From: Bradyrhizobium sp. 200 | GTDB lineage: Bacteria > Pseudomonadota > Alphaproteobacteria > Rhizobiales > Xanthobacteraceae | Assembly: GCF_023100945.1 (NCBI RefSeq) | Contig: NZ_CP064689.1 | Span: 1,346,001 to 1,410,000, forward strand | DNA: 64,000 nt | Direction: 5' to 3' | Shown here: in pieces, positions 22,232 through 32,608 of the stretch | Layout of the letters: each line of letters opens with the position of its first letter | How positions within the stretch are numbered: the stretch's first letter is position 1 | The notes under the pieces: generated by a model | Database searches by the model: none | The model's input: the letters and a program-made list of their open reading frames with translations, nothing else | Told to the model about the DNA's origin: nothing | Position numbers and translations under genes: made by a program

Positions 22232-24322
22232 ATGTCAGAAACCCCGCAGACGGCGCCCTCTCCGGAAGCCGGCGCAAACCCGCTGCTGAGGCCGTGGCAG
22301 ACGCCGTTCGAGACGCCGCCTTTTGCCGAGATCGAGCCGGAGCACTTCCTGCCGGCCTTTGAGCAGGCCTTCGCCGACCATGCCGCCGAGATCGCGGCGA
22401 TCACCCATGATCCCTCCGTGCCGGACTTCGCCAACACCGTCACGGCGCTGGAGCGCTCCGGCAAGCTGCTCTCCAAGGTCGCAGCCGTGTTCTACGACCT
22501 GGTCTCCGCGCACTCCAACCCGGCGATCCTGGAAATTGACAAGGAAGTCTCCTTGCGGATGGCGCGGCACTGGAACCCGATCATGATGAACGCCGTGCTG
22601 TTCGGCCGCATTGCGATGCTGCACGAGAAGCGCGCCACGCTCGACCTGACAGGGGAGCAGATGCGGCTGCTGGAGCGCACCTACACCAATTTCTACCGCG
22701 CCGGTGCCGGCCTCGACGAGGTCGCCAAGAAGCGCCGGGCCGAGATCAACGAGCGGCTGGCCCAGCTCGGCACCTCGTTCAGCCACCATCTGCTCGGCGA
22801 CGAACAGGACTGGTTCATGGAGCTCGGCGAGGACGACCGCGCCGGCCTTCCCGAGGCCTTCGTCGCCGCGGCCAAGGCGGCGGCGGAAGACCGGGGCATG
22901 GAAGGCAAGGCGATCGTGACGCTGTCGCGCTCCTCGGTCGAGCCGTTCCTGAAAAGCTCCTCCCGCCGCGACCTGCGCGAGAAGGTCTTCAAGGCTTTCA
23001 CCACGCGCGGCGACAATGGCAATTCCAACGACAACAACGCTACCATCGTGGAGATCCTCGAGCTCCGCGAGGAGGCCGCCAAGATCATGGGCTTTCCGAC
23101 CTATGCCGCCTACCGGCTGGAGGATTCCATGGCCAAGACGCCGGAAGCGGTGCGCGGCCTCTTGGAGCGGGTCTGGAAGCCGGCTCGCGCCCGGGCACTG
23201 GCCGATCGCGACGCCCTGCAGGAGCTGATCGCCGAGGAGGGCGGCAATTTCAGCCTCGCCCCGTGGGACTGGCGCTACTACGCCGAGAAGCTGCGCCAGC
23301 GCCGCGCCGATTTCGACGACGCTGCCATAAAACCCTATCTGGTGCTCGACCACATGATCGAGGCCGCCTTCGACTGCGCCACCCGCCTGTTCGGGATCAC
23401 CTTCGCCGAGCGCAAGGACATCCCGGTCTGGCATCCGGACGTCCGGGTCTGGGAGGTCAAGGACGCCGCCGGCCAGCACAAGGCGCTGTTCTACGGCGAT
23501 TACTTCGCCAGGTCCTCGAAACGCTCCGGCGCCTGGATGACCTCGCTGCGCGACCAGCAAAAGCTCGACGGCGAGATCGCCCCGCTCATCATCAACGTCT
23601 GCAACTTCGCCAAGGGCGCCGGCGGCGAGCCGGCGCTGCTGTCGCCGGACGATGCGCGCACGCTATTCCACGAATTCGGCCACGGCCTGCACGGCATGCT
23701 GTCCAACGTGACCTATCCCTCGCTGTCGGGCACGTCCGTGTTCACCGACTTCGTCGAGCTGCCCTCGCAGCTCTACGAGCACTGGCAGGAGCAGCCGCAG
23801 GTGCTGCGGCAGTTCGCAAAGCACTACCAGACCGGCGAGCCGCTGCCGGACGACCTGCTGGCCCGCTTCCTTGCCGCCCGCAAGTTCAACCAGGGCTTTG
23901 CCACCGTGGAATTCGTCTCCTCGGCGCTGATCGACCTCGAATTCCACACCCAGCCGGCCTCGGCCAGCCGCGACGTCAGCGCGTTCGAGAAGGCGGAACT
24001 GGAGAAGATCGGCATGCCCGCGGAAATCGCGCTGCGGCATCGGCCCACCCAGTTCGGCCATATCTTCTCCGGCGATCACTATGCATCCGGCTATTACAGC
24101 TATATGTGGTCGGAGGTGATGGATGCCGACGCGTTCGGCGCCTTCGAGGAGGCCGGCGACATCTTCGATCCCGCCACCGCCAAACGCCTGCATGACGACA
24201 TCTATTCGTCGGGCGGCTCGCGCGATCCGGAGGACGCCTATGTCGCCTTCCGCGGCCGCGAGCCGGAAGCTGACGCGCTGTTGCGCAGGCGGGGACTGCT
24301 CGAAACAACAACGGCGGCCTGA
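22232..24322 (+). CDS. M3 family zinc metallopeptidase (oligopeptidase A/Dcp type)
   Basis: A 696-residue cytoplasmic peptidase. The catalytic HExxH is in TLFHEFGHGLHGML (about residues 470-482), with the third zinc ligand Glu expected in SVFTDFVELPSQLYEHW. The length and domain order match PrlC/Dcp, which degrade short peptides and cleaved signal peptides. ATG 22232 is used; an in-frame start 36 bases earlier adds an unlikely N-terminus. Confidence 0.92.
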   Translation: MSETPQTAPSPEAGANPLLRPWQTPFETPPFAEIEPEHFLPAFEQAFADHAAEIAAITHDPSVPDFANTVTALERSGKLLSKVAAVFYDLVSAHSNPAILEIDKEVSLRMARHWNPIMMNAVLFGRIAMLHEKRATLDLTGEQMRLLERTYTNFYRAGAGLDEVAKKRRAEINERLAQLGTSFSHHLLGDEQDWFMELGEDDRAGLPEAFVAAAKAAAEDRGMEGKAIVTLSRSSVEPFLKSSSRRDLREKVFKAFTTRGDNGNSNDNNATIVEILELREEAAKIMGFPTYAAYRLEDSMAKTPEAVRGLLERVWKPARARALADRDALQELIAEEGGNFSLAPWDWRYYAEKLRQRRADFDDAAIKPYLVLDHMIEAAFDCATRLFGITFAERKDIPVWHPDVRVWEVKDAAGQHKALFYGDYFARSSKRSGAWMTSLRDQQKLDGEIAPLIINVCNFAKGAGGEPALLSPDDARTLFHEFGHGLHGMLSNVTYPSLSGTSVFTDFVELPSQLYEHWQEQPQVLRQFAKHYQTGEPLPDDLLARFLAARKFNQGFATVEFVSSALIDLEFHTQPASASRDVSAFEKAELEKIGMPAEIALRHRPTQFGHIFSGDHYASGYYSYMWSEVMDADAFGAFEEAGDIFDPATAKRLHDDIYSSGGSRDPEDAYVAFRGREPEADALLRRRGLLETTTAA

Positions 24323-24335
24323 GGTGACATCAACC

Positions 24336-24971
24336 ATGCACAGGTTACTCGGTTTGCTCCTTCTCGCTGCCGGCATCGTGCTCGGCACGGCCACCGCCGA
24401 GGCCCATCCGCATGTCTGGATCACCGCCAGGAGCGAGGTGGTCTACGCGCCCGATGGCTCGGCCACGGGCGTCCGCCACGCCTGGACCTTTGACGAAATG
24501 TTCACCACCTACGCGCTGCAGGGCATCGCGACCAAGACCAAGGGCGTCTACACCCGCGAAGAGCTGGCGCCGCTGGCGCAGACCAACGTCGAATCGCTGA
24601 AGGAGTTTAACTTCTTCACTTTCGCCAAGGCCGACGGCAAGAAGGAGAAGTTTGTCGAGCCGGTCGATTACTTCCTCGAATACAAGGACAGCGAGCTGAC
24701 GCTCCATTTCACCCTGCCGGTCAAGACGCCGTTCAAGGCGAAGCAGATGGCGCTTGAAGTCTTCGACCCTTCCTACTTCATCGACTTCAAGTTCGACGAC
24801 AAGGATCCGATCAAGCTGGTCGGTGCGCCCGGCGCCTGCCAGATGCAATTCCAGCGGCCGAATGACGGTACCGCCAATGCCCAGCGCCTCAACGAGCAGA
24901 ATTTCATGAACGGCGACAATTCCAATTACGGCGCGATGTTCGCCAACAAGATCACGGTGAATTGCCCGTGA
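24336..24971 (+). CDS. DUF1007 family periplasmic protein
   Basis: A 211-residue protein with a signal peptide ending TAEA, immediately followed by HPHVWITARSEVVY, the DUF1007 hallmark. WTFDEMFTTYALQG, FNFFTFAK and VEVFDPSYFIDF-like segments complete the family pattern. The N-terminal H-x-H after cleavage could bind Ni or Co (an ATCUN-like mature N-terminus). Its stop overlaps the start of the RcnA-like exporter gene, a common pair in Rhizobiales, so it probably works with it. Confidence 0.85.
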   Translation: MHRLLGLLLLAAGIVLGTATAEAHPHVWITARSEVVYAPDGSATGVRHAWTFDEMFTTYALQGIATKTKGVYTREELAPLAQTNVESLKEFNFFTFAKADGKKEKFVEPVDYFLEYKDSELTLHFTLPVKTPFKAKQMALEVFDPSYFIDFKFDDKDPIKLVGAPGACQMQFQRPNDGTANAQRLNEQNFMNGDNSNYGAMFANKITVNCP

Positions 24972-26017
24972 GGCGGATGCCCGCCGGCCTCGCGCGAGGC
25001 ATCACCATCACCATTGCCGCGTTGTCGGCGCTTGTTGTTTTCGACGCGGCCTTGCACGCCTTGATGGCGCAAAATCCGTTCGGCGGACCGCGCCCCGCCG
25101 CCGAGCCGCAGGTCGGCGGCATAATCGGATGGATACTCGCCAAGCAATCCGAATTCTATCGCGAGATGTCCACCACAATACGTACGGCGAAATCCGACGG
25201 CAGCGCGGTCTGGACTTTGCTCGGGATTTCTTTCGCTTACGGGATTTTTCACGCCGCCGGCCCCGGCCACGGCAAGGCGGTGATCTCGTCCTATCTCGTC
25301 GCCAACGAGGAAACCGCGCGCCGCGGCATCGTGCTGTCGTTCGCCTCGGCGCTGCTGCAGGCGCTGGTGGCGGTCGCCATCGTCGCAGTGTTCGCCTGGC
25401 TGCTCTCCTCCACCGCCAAGACGATGTGCTCGGCGGAGAAGGCGATCGAAATCGCAAGCTACGCCCTGATCGCGGCCTTTGGCGCCCGGCTGGTCTGGAC
25501 CAAGGGCGGCGGCTTTATGCGTGCGCTGCAGGCGAAGCCGGCCCTGGCGACGGCGGCTGCGCATCCTCATGATCACGACCATTCCCATAGCCATGACCAC
25601 GCTCACGGCCATGGTCACGTTCACGACGAGCATTGCGGCCATTCGCATGGCCCGACGCCGGACCAGCTCGCAGGCCCCGGCGGCTGGCGGCGCGGCCTCG
25701 GGACGATCTTTGCCGTCGGCATGCGGCCCTGCTCGGGCGCAATCCTGGTGCTGGTGTTTTCGTTGGCACAGGGTCTGTTCCTGGCCGGCATCGCCGCGAC
25801 CTTCGTGATGGGGCTCGGCACCGCGATCACCGTCGCAACCATCGCCGTGATTGCCGTATCGGCCAAGGGCCTCGCCCGGCGGCTCAGCGCCGGGCGTGAG
25901 GGCGGCGGCACGCTGATCATGCGCGGCATCGAGTTCGGTGCAGCCGGCCTGGTGCTGCTGTTCGGCCTCGGCCTGTTGTTCGGCTATCTCGCCGCCGAAC
26001 GTGCGACGTGTCTCTGA
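24968..26017 (+). CDS. RcnA/NicO-like nickel-cobalt efflux transporter
   Basis: A 349-residue membrane protein. ISFAYGIFHAAGPGHGKAVISSYL near residue 80 is the NicO/RcnA metal-site motif (H-x-x-x-P-G-H-G-K), and GMRPCSGAILVLVFSLAQGL is the second conserved segment. Between them, at about residues 200-225, is a cytoplasmic loop with some 12 His. It probably exports Ni(II)/Co(II). A GTG at 24968 overlaps the DUF1007 stop; ATG 24977 is the alternative start. Confidence 0.85.
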   Translation: MRRMPAGLARGITITIAALSALVVFDAALHALMAQNPFGGPRPAAEPQVGGIIGWILAKQSEFYREMSTTIRTAKSDGSAVWTLLGISFAYGIFHAAGPGHGKAVISSYLVANEETARRGIVLSFASALLQALVAVAIVAVFAWLLSSTAKTMCSAEKAIEIASYALIAAFGARLVWTKGGGFMRALQAKPALATAAAHPHDHDHSHSHDHAHGHGHVHDEHCGHSHGPTPDQLAGPGGWRRGLGTIFAVGMRPCSGAILVLVFSLAQGLFLAGIAATFVMGLGTAITVATIAVIAVSAKGLARRLSAGREGGGTLIMRGIEFGAAGLVLLFGLGLLFGYLAAERATCL

Positions 26018-26050
26018 CTGCATCCTTCGCGGCGCTTCATCCGATTACGG

Positions 26051-26539
26051 CTAAAGGTGGCAGCCTGTCGGTAAGCTGAATGCCCAACGAAATGCGTCGA
26101 ACTCTTCTAGTTGGCAGGCCTTCGGCTCCGCGTCCGACTGAGATTTGCTGGTGATTACATCGTTTTTCGCCTGCTTGCGCTTCACCTTTTGAATTTTCGT
26201 ATGCCGAATTACAGGAGGGACGGATTCCTGCCAGTGTCGGCTGACAATATCGGGTGGAACGATCGCCGGTGATATTCGAGATAACAATTCCACCGCGACA
26301 TCATTGGCCTTCGCCAATTCGGTGCCGTCGGATACAGGAGAAACGTAGGCAACGACGCGCATCCGGTCCGCCTTCGTGGAAGTCTCCTGAGGTGGCTTGG
26401 TGACGACGGCGCGGTCGACCTCTGGATGAACGATGCCGGAAGCGTTGGCGGCATCGAAGTGACCAAATGCAAATCTGAATGAACCTACGCCCGCCATAAC
26501 AATCAAAAAAGTAAAGCCTAGCCAAATAGTCCTGATCAC
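26051..26539 (-). CDS. hypothetical protein with N-terminal membrane anchor
   Basis: The 162-residue product has one N-terminal hydrophobic helix (TIWLGFTFLIVMAGVGSF), a middle region without a recognised fold, and a basic stretch (RHTKIQKVKRKQAKNDV) before a Cys-containing tail. A perfect CtrA-type box lies about 80 bases upstream of its start (26622-26637). Its GC is lower than that of its neighbours. No family is recognised. Confidence 0.5.
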   Translation of the reverse strand: MIRTIWLGFTFLIVMAGVGSFRFAFGHFDAANASGIVHPEVDRAVVTKPPQETSTKADRMRVVAYVSPVSDGTELAKANDVAVELLSRISPAIVPPDIVSRHWQESVPPVIRHTKIQKVKRKQAKNDVITSKSQSDAEPKACQLEEFDAFRWAFSLPTGCHL

Positions 26540-26621
26540 ATTGAGCCCCCACTCGCCGGATCTTTCGGAAGTGAGATTACCTCAAAAATCCCGATTTGAT
26601 TCGGTGGGGGCTGACGATCTC

Positions 26622-26637
26622 TTAACACAAGGTTAAC
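26622..26637. promoter_or_regulatory. CtrA-type box
   Basis: TTAACACAAGGTTAAC fits TTAA-N7-TTAAC exactly, the consensus for the cell-cycle regulator CtrA in alphaproteobacteria. It lies in the intergenic region between the divergent hypothetical gene (start 26539) and the thioesterase gene (start 26837), nearer the former. Binding is inferred only. Confidence 0.5.
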
Positions 26638-26836
26638 CGCGATGGCCGATCGCGCTTTTCGAGAAAACTCCGCGCGGCACTGCATCCGAATCAAATCTGA
26701 GATGAAGGACAGGTGGCAGCCCAGGAGGCGAGCCAGGCTGTTGTCGGAATTGCAACGTGCTGCGGAAGCGCCGCTTTGACAGAGTGGTGCAGTGGGATAA
26801 GCAAAGCGCCAATGAAACGGCGAAACCGGGAATCCC

Positions 26837-27274
26837 ATGTCACGCGAACAATTCTGGTTCTTTCACCCGTTCCGGGTGCGATATTCCGAAATCGACGGTC
26901 AGGGCGTTGTCTTCAACGCGCACTACCTGACCTATTTCGACACCACCATCACCGAGTATTTTCGGGCGCTCGGCTATGATCAATATGTCGACGCCAAGCA
27001 GACGGGCGAGGATTTCCACGTCGTCAAGTCGGTCATTGAATACAAGGCGCCGGTTCGGTTCGATTGGGAACTGGATGTCGGCGCGCGCGTGGCGCGGATC
27101 GGCAACTCAAGCCTCACCTTCGAACTCGCGATCTTCCTGAAGGGCGGCATGGATGCGCTGGTGACCGGTGAGATTGTCTGGGTCAATACCAATCAGGAAA
27201 CCCACCGCCCGGTCCCGGTATCAAAGTCGATCCGCGACCTGATCGCGACGCGGGAACGGCATCTGGCCGCGTGA
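26837..27274 (+). CDS. YbgC/4HBT-type acyl-CoA thioesterase
   Basis: A 145-residue hot-dog-fold protein. RVRYSEIDGQGVVFNAHYLTYFD carries the catalytic Asp and the helix start of the 4-hydroxybenzoyl-CoA thioesterase family. VEYKAPVRFDWELDVGARVARIGNSSLTFEL matches the second strand-helix region. It hydrolyses acyl-CoA; the substrate is unknown. It is a stand-alone gene. Confidence 0.85.
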   Translation: MSREQFWFFHPFRVRYSEIDGQGVVFNAHYLTYFDTTITEYFRALGYDQYVDAKQTGEDFHVVKSVIEYKAPVRFDWELDVGARVARIGNSSLTFELAIFLKGGMDALVTGEIVWVNTNQETHRPVPVSKSIRDLIATRERHLAA

Positions 27275-27314
27275 GATCTTCGCGTTCATCCGCGTCGCGC
27301 AGCATCAGGCGGCG

Positions 27315-27680
27315 CTAGTCAAATCGCGCGGTTGCCGTCTTGCCGTCCGGCGCTGTGAGCTGAACCGCACCCTTGGGATTTGCCGGTAGAGCCGTGGCCG
27401 CTGTTCCGCTCAAATTGTTCTTTTCCGAAGGCGCGAGCGTGATGCGTTCGGCCTTTCCTCCAAGATTGAAAATGGCAACGCCCTTGAAACCCTTCGGATC
27501 AACCGGCTTGTCGTTTTCTCCGATGAGGAAAATTTCAATCGCCGTGTCCTTTGCGACGAGCTCGACATGGTAAGGACCGGCATCGGCGAGACGCCCGCCA
27601 TGGGACGCTTTCGGCTCGTGTGCGTAGGCCGGCAGGCCGGCCAGCAAGGCGATGCCGAGGGTGAGATATCTGAACTTCAT
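27315..27680 (-). CDS. small periplasmic protein at the end of the metal-efflux unit
   Basis: The 121-residue protein has a signal peptide (MKFRYLTLGIALLAGLPAYAH) and a mature part starting HEPKASHGGRLADAGPYHVELV, then a beta-rich domain. The HGGR-x-x-x-x-G-x-Y-H-x-E pattern is found in small exported proteins encoded beside CusA/CzcA-type pumps. It lies 125 bases after the RND gene on the same strand. A periplasmic metal-binding accessory role is likely by context. Confidence 0.65.
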   Translation of the reverse strand: MKFRYLTLGIALLAGLPAYAHEPKASHGGRLADAGPYHVELVAKDTAIEIFLIGENDKPVDPKGFKGVAIFNLGGKAERITLAPSEKNNLSGTAATALPANPKGAVQLTAPDGKTATARFD

Positions 27681-27805
27681 GCGTAGTCTCCTTTCAGGAA
27701 GTGATTCTTGTTTTGACGCGTTTTCTACCGCAGATAAGTCTACGCAATCTGCGCAAGCTTGATTGCTATGCGAACCGGTATCCACTTCGCTTGAAAACGC
27801 TTTAG

Positions 27806-30800
27806 TTAGTAGGAATGCGAAGCTGCATGATCTGCGAGTCGCTGCTCGGATTGCCGCTGCATCAGTCGCATGAGCGGCTTCCTGCCGAACGTGAGGAACA
27901 GCACAGGCGTGATCAGGGCATCGAGCAACGTCGCACTGGCAAGTCCGCCGAAGATCGTCACGGCGACTGGATGCAATATCTCCTTGCCGGGCTCGTCGGC
28001 CGCGATCAGGAGCGGCAACAGCGCAAGCCCCGCGGACAGTGCGGTCATCAGGACGGGCGTCATCCGCTCGAGGCTTCCGCGGATGACAAGCGCCGGCCCG
28101 AACTCCATCTGCTCGCGCAAGGCGAGATTGATGTAGTGGCTTATCTTGAGAATGCCGTTGCGGGTCGCGATCCCCGTCAGCGTGATGAAGCCAACCATGC
28201 TGGCGACGGACAGCGGCTGGTCGGTCAGCGCCAGCGCCGCGACCGAGCCGATCAGCGCCAGCGGCACCCCACCCATGATGATCATGGCCAGCACGGCGGA
28301 GCGGTAGCGGCTGTAGAGAATCGCAAAGATCAGCGCGAGAGAAACGACTGAGAGGATGCCAATTCTGCGGCTGGCTTCCTCCTGGGCCTGGAATGTGCCT
28401 TCAAGGCTCGCGGTGACGCCCTGCGGCAGGCTTGCCGTCTGCAGTTCAGCGCGAATGCGCCGCACGATCTCCGACATGTCGGTCCTGCCGTCCGAGTTCG
28501 CGAGTATGACGATGCGCCGGCGGCCGTTCTCTCGCAGGATCTGATTTGGGCCATCGGTTTCCTTCACATCGGCGATCTGACGCGCCGGGATCCATCCCGA
28601 CGGCGTCTTGATCAGGAGATCGCCGAGCTTCTCGGTGGTGCGAAGCCGGTCGGGCAGCCTCATCACGACGTCGTAGCGCTTGTAGCCGTCGACCACGCGC
28701 GAGATGACGCGCCCGCTCGACAGGCGCGATAATTGCTCGGTCACCGCACCCGGCTGCACGCCGTAAAGCGCCGCCCGGGTATAGTCGACGCGGATTTCGA
28801 GTTGCGGGATGCGTACCTGCTTTTCGATCTGCAGGTCCCGGACGCCTTCGATCTTCGAGAGCCGCAGGCGGAGCTCCTCGGCACTGTTTCGCAGCGTATC
28901 GAGGTCGTCGCCGAACAGTTTCAGGGCGAGTTCGGCGCGGACGCCCGAGAGCAGGTGGTCGAGCCTGTGCGATATCGGTTGCCCGACATTGACCGCGAGC
29001 GGCAGCACCGAAAGCCGGGAGCGTATGTCCGCGACGATCTCTGGTTTCGGCCGCTGCGAGCGCTTGAGATCGACTTCGAGGTCTGACGAATGGATGCCTT
29101 CCGCGTGCTCGTCCAGTTCCGCACGCCCCGTGCGCCGCCCGACGCTGATCACCTCAGGAACATCGAGCAGAAGGCGTTCGGCGATCGATCCCACCCGGGT
29201 GGATTCGGAAAGCGAAACGCCGGGGTTGAACGCAATGTTGATTGTGAACGTACCTTCGTTGAAGGCCGGAAGGAACGCGCGCTTCAGGCCGAGCGCGCCC
29301 GCGCCGGCGCCCAGCACTGCCAGTGCCGTCACGCCGAGCAACAATCCCCTGTGCGCGAAGGCAAACCCGAGCGCGGCATGGTTCGCGGCCTTGAGCTGGC
29401 GGACGAGCCAGCTCTCCCGTTCTGCGAGGCGTTTCATTCCCGGCAGCAGGTAGTAGGCCATCACGGGGGTGAGGGTGATCGACACCAGCAGGCTGGCGAG
29501 GATCGAGATGATGTAGGCGTGACCGAGCGGCGCGAACAGCCGGCCCTCGATGCCCGAAAGCGCAAACAGCGGCACGAACACCAGCACGATGATGACAGTG
29601 GCATAGACGATTCCCGATCGCACCTCGTTGGATGCCGAAACCAACACGTCGAACACGGAGCGGGGATTGCCCTGCTCCCGGTTCTCGCGCAGCCGGCGGA
29701 AGATGTTCTCGACATCGACGACGGCGTCGTCGACCAGCTCGCCGATGGCGATCGCAAGGCCGCCCAGGGTCATCGTATTGATCGACAGGCCAAGCAGCTT
29801 GAAGATGATGGCGGTGGTCAGGATCGAGACCGGGATCGCCGTGAGCGAAATCGCCGTCGTGCGCCAGTTGAGAAGAAACGCGAAAAGGATCACGGCAACG
29901 ACAAGGGCTGCTTCGAACAGTACCCGCTCCACATTCTGGATCGAGTTTTCGATGAAACTCGCCTGCCTGAATATGATCTCGCTGGCTTTCACGCCGGATG
30001 GCAGGCTGGGCTCCAGCTCGGCGAGCGTCTGCGTGATCTGTCGCGTGAGCTGCACCGTGTCGACATTGGGCTGCTTCTCGACCGAGACGACCACGGCGGG
30101 CTTGCTCATATAGCCGGCGTCGCCGCGCTTGACCTTGGGCGAAAATTCAACGTTCGCTACCTGCCGCAGCAGGATAGGGCGTCCTTCGATGGTCGTAACG
30201 ACGATGTTGCGCAGATCTTCCAGGCTCGTCGTGCGCCCGATATTCCGGATGAGGTATTCGCGGGCATTCTGGTCGGTGAAGCCGCCGCCGGTGTTGGTGC
30301 CGAACTGCCTGAGCGCCTGCTCCATCTGCTCATAGCTCACGCCGAGAGCACGCAATGCGGAAGGCAGGGGCGCAATCCGGTACTGACGGACCTCGCCGCC
30401 GATCGGGATCACCTGCGCGACGCCAGGTATTGCGAGCAGCCGGGGCCTGATCGCGAAGTCGGCGATCTCGCGCACTTCCATCGGCGAAGCCGTCTTCGAC
30501 GTCACTGCGACCAGAAGAATCTGGCCCATGATCGAGCTGATGGGGCCGATCTGCGAGGTGACATTTAGGGGTAGCTGGCTCTGCACCTGCGCAAGGCGTT
30601 CGGCGACTAACTGACGGTTGCGGAAGATGTCGGTTCCCCAGTCGAACTCGACGTAGACGATCGAAAGCCCGATGCCCGAAACCGATCGTACCCGGCTGAC
30701 GCCGGGCACACCGTTCATCTGGGTTTCGATCGGGAAGGTGACCAGCTGCTCGACTTCCGGCGGGGCGCAGCCTTCGGATTCCGTCATGATGGTGACGGTC

Positions 30801-30934
30801 GGACGGTTGAGGTCGGGGAATACATCGACGGGCAATTGGCGCGCGGTATAGGCGCCCAGAAGAACGAGGACGCCCGCCATCGCAAGAACAAAAAGGCGAT
30901 TGCGGAGCGAGGCGCTGACCAGGAATGTGAACAT
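27806..30934 (-). CDS. heavy-metal efflux RND transporter (CusA/CzcA family)
   Basis: A 1042-residue inner-membrane proton antiporter with 12 helices and two large periplasmic loops. The N-terminus ([37 protein letters not shown]) and the TM4 motif [20 protein letters not shown], with its cluster of acidic residues for proton relay, define the HME-RND family. The full length is as expected. The TM4 motif differs from that of CzcA (DFGxIVDG) and CusA (AIGxMVDAA), so the metal is uncertain. The adaptor gene lies 12 bases upstream. No outer-membrane channel gene is in the window. Confidence 0.92.
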   Translation of the reverse strand: MFTFLVSASLRNRLFVLAMAGVLVLLGAYTARQLPVDVFPDLNRPTVTIMTESEGCAPPEVEQLVTFPIETQMNGVPGVSRVRSVSGIGLSIVYVEFDWGTDIFRNRQLVAERLAQVQSQLPLNVTSQIGPISSIMGQILLVAVTSKTASPMEVREIADFAIRPRLLAIPGVAQVIPIGGEVRQYRIAPLPSALRALGVSYEQMEQALRQFGTNTGGGFTDQNAREYLIRNIGRTTSLEDLRNIVVTTIEGRPILLRQVANVEFSPKVKRGDAGYMSKPAVVVSVEKQPNVDTVQLTRQITQTLAELEPSLPSGVKASEIIFRQASFIENSIQNVERVLFEAALVVAVILFAFLLNWRTTAISLTAIPVSILTTAIIFKLLGLSINTMTLGGLAIAIGELVDDAVVDVENIFRRLRENREQGNPRSVFDVLVSASNEVRSGIVYATVIIVLVFVPLFALSGIEGRLFAPLGHAYIISILASLLVSITLTPVMAYYLLPGMKRLAERESWLVRQLKAANHAALGFAFAHRGLLLGVTALAVLGAGAGALGLKRAFLPAFNEGTFTINIAFNPGVSLSESTRVGSIAERLLLDVPEVISVGRRTGRAELDEHAEGIHSSDLEVDLKRSQRPKPEIVADIRSRLSVLPLAVNVGQPISHRLDHLLSGVRAELALKLFGDDLDTLRNSAEELRLRLSKIEGVRDLQIEKQVRIPQLEIRVDYTRAALYGVQPGAVTEQLSRLSSGRVISRVVDGYKRYDVVMRLPDRLRTTEKLGDLLIKTPSGWIPARQIADVKETDGPNQILRENGRRRIVILANSDGRTDMSEIVRRIRAELQTASLPQGVTASLEGTFQAQEEASRRIGILSVVSLALIFAILYSRYRSAVLAMIIMGGVPLALIGSVAALALTDQPLSVASMVGFITLTGIATRNGILKISHYINLALREQMEFGPALVIRGSLERMTPVLMTALSAGLALLPLLIAADEPGKEILHPVAVTIFGGLASATLLDALITPVLFLTFGRKPLMRLMQRQSEQRLADHAASHSY

Positions 30935-30946
30935 GAGCGTGCCTCC

Positions 30947-32608
30947 TCAGCGCACGTGATCGAGAAGGTCCGCGCCTTGCGACACGATCCGCTTGCCGGG
31001 AGCGACCCCGGACACGATCAGCACACGGTCGCCGTCGAGGGGCTCCGTGCGCACGCTCCTTGCCATGAACCGCTCGGGGGCCGTGTGCTCGTACACAAAA
31101 TCCTGGCCGTTCGAGCCGCGAACGACGCTGCTGCGCGGCACCGCAAGGCCTTCCTTGGTATCGTCGGTCGTGACCAGCACGGTCAGGAACTGGCCGGCCC
31201 TGAGCCCTGCCGTATCGCCTGTCACGGCAAAGTGCACCGGCACCGACTGGCTGCGATCGGCGAAACCGGTGCCCTGATAGACAAGGTCGTAATTCTTGCC
31301 CGTATATGTCGACGCCCGCGCGCCGCGGGACGGTTCGAGGCTCTCGAAGCTGAGTGCCTCGACCCATAGCCGCGCGGGATCGATGATGTTGAACACGATG
31401 GAGCTCGGCTGAACGATCTGGCCGGCGACGGCGCTGCCTTCGGCGATCACGCCCGCCACCGGCGCAATCAGCGCTTCGGGCTCGCGGCGCGATTTATCGA
31501 TCGATGCGCGCCGTTCGCGCAGCCCCTCCAGCTCGAGCCGTGTGTCCTCGAGCTGGGTTCGCGATATGGCGCCCGACGGCGCGAGTTGCTCGTAGCGGGC
31601 GTATCTGCGCTCAACGATCGAGATCTGCTGATCGAGTTCGCCCTGGCGCTGCCGCATGTCGGAAACATCGATCGCCGCAATGGGCGGCGTGACATAACCG
31701 AGGATGTCGCCTTGCTTCACCCGTGTGCCCAATCGGGGAAAGCCACCCGGGGCTGCGGAAAGCCGGCCGCCGACAGCGGATTGCACGTATCCGCTGGCGT
31801 TGGGATCGGGAATGATCCGCCCCGGAAGTTCGGTGACTTTCCTGTGCTCCGCCTTGTCGGCAACCAGGGTCCGCAGCGCAAATATCCGCTGCACCGTCTT
31901 GGGCACAAAAACCGTCCCATCTGGAAGTCGCTGGGCGCGCTCGCCCGAGACGGTGCTGATTGCGACTTGCGCCTTTTCTTCCTCATGGCCGTGGCCTTCA
32001 TGCGCTTTCGGTTCGCGCGCGCCCATGAGCACGGAAAAGATCACAACAAGGGCTGCCGTCCTGCGACCACCGCGCAGTGCAATGGCAGAGAGCAGCGCCC
32101 CCATGAGCACGCCGCCTAACACAAGAAGAACCGAAACCATGCTGATATGCCCACCAGGAGCCGCGTCGCGTGATCCAGCGTTTTGCGCCGCACCGGGCGC
32201 AGTCTGAATCGTCAGCGGCAAAATGTCGGTGATATCTCCCGCCGTAACCGTGAAAATCAGGTCGGTCCGTCCGCCCTTTGCGAGCCACGGCGCTGCCACC
32301 CGGTATGTGCCGTCGGCAGCCGCCGCAGCTTTGACGGGACCGCCTGGGGATTCGACTTCAATCGTTGCGCCGGTCACCGGCTCGTTGGTGGCGAACCGGT
32401 CGAGATAAATCTCGAGATTTTCGCCGCGGACGATCGCAACGATTTCGAACGCATTGGAATCAGCCTCGCCCCGTGGCAGCGCGCCTGCCGAGACGGGCGG
32501 CTGTTCCCCGTGGTCATGGCCCTCGTGGGCGGAAGCGGGTGCGATCGCAGCGCATAGAACTGCGGTCACCGCGAGAGCACGCAGGGCACGCCCGAAATGG
32601 GAAAGCAT
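30947..32608 (-). CDS. RND efflux periplasmic adaptor with extra N-terminal domain and internal membrane helices
   Basis: A 553-residue protein with three parts. Residues 1-140 are a signal peptide (APASA) followed by HEGHDHGEQ and a beta-sandwich-like domain (EIYLDRFATNEPVTGATIEV). Residues about 155-195 hold two hydrophobic helices (MVSVLLVLGGVLMGALLSAIAL, AALVVIFSVLMGA). Residues 200-553 begin with a second His-rich stretch (HEGHGHEEE) and form an HlyD/CusB-type adaptor (GRIIPDPNASGYVQSAVGGRLSA, KQGDILGYVTPP, coiled-coil hairpin about 300-360). Ordinary adaptors are about 400 residues. Confidence 0.85.
   Translation of the reverse strand: MLSHFGRALRALAVTAVLCAAIAPASAHEGHDHGEQPPVSAGALPRGEADSNAFEIVAIVRGENLEIYLDRFATNEPVTGATIEVESPGGPVKAAAAADGTYRVAAPWLAKGGRTDLIFTVTAGDITDILPLTIQTAPGAAQNAGSRDAAPGGHISMVSVLLVLGGVLMGALLSAIALRGGRRTAALVVIFSVLMGAREPKAHEGHGHEEEKAQVAISTVSGERAQRLPDGTVFVPKTVQRIFALRTLVADKAEHRKVTELPGRIIPDPNASGYVQSAVGGRLSAAPGGFPRLGTRVKQGDILGYVTPPIAAIDVSDMRQRQGELDQQISIVERRYARYEQLAPSGAISRTQLEDTRLELEGLRERRASIDKSRREPEALIAPVAGVIAEGSAVAGQIVQPSSIVFNIIDPARLWVEALSFESLEPSRGARASTYTGKNYDLVYQGTGFADRSQSVPVHFAVTGDTAGLRAGQFLTVLVTTDDTKEGLAVPRSSVVRGSNGQDFVYEHTAPERFMARSVRTEPLDGDRVLIVSGVAPGKRIVSQGADLLDHVR

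Noticed and set aside
29090..30568. Plus-strand open frame of 492 codons
   Set aside because: It is antisense to the RND pump gene, with no domain or membrane pattern.
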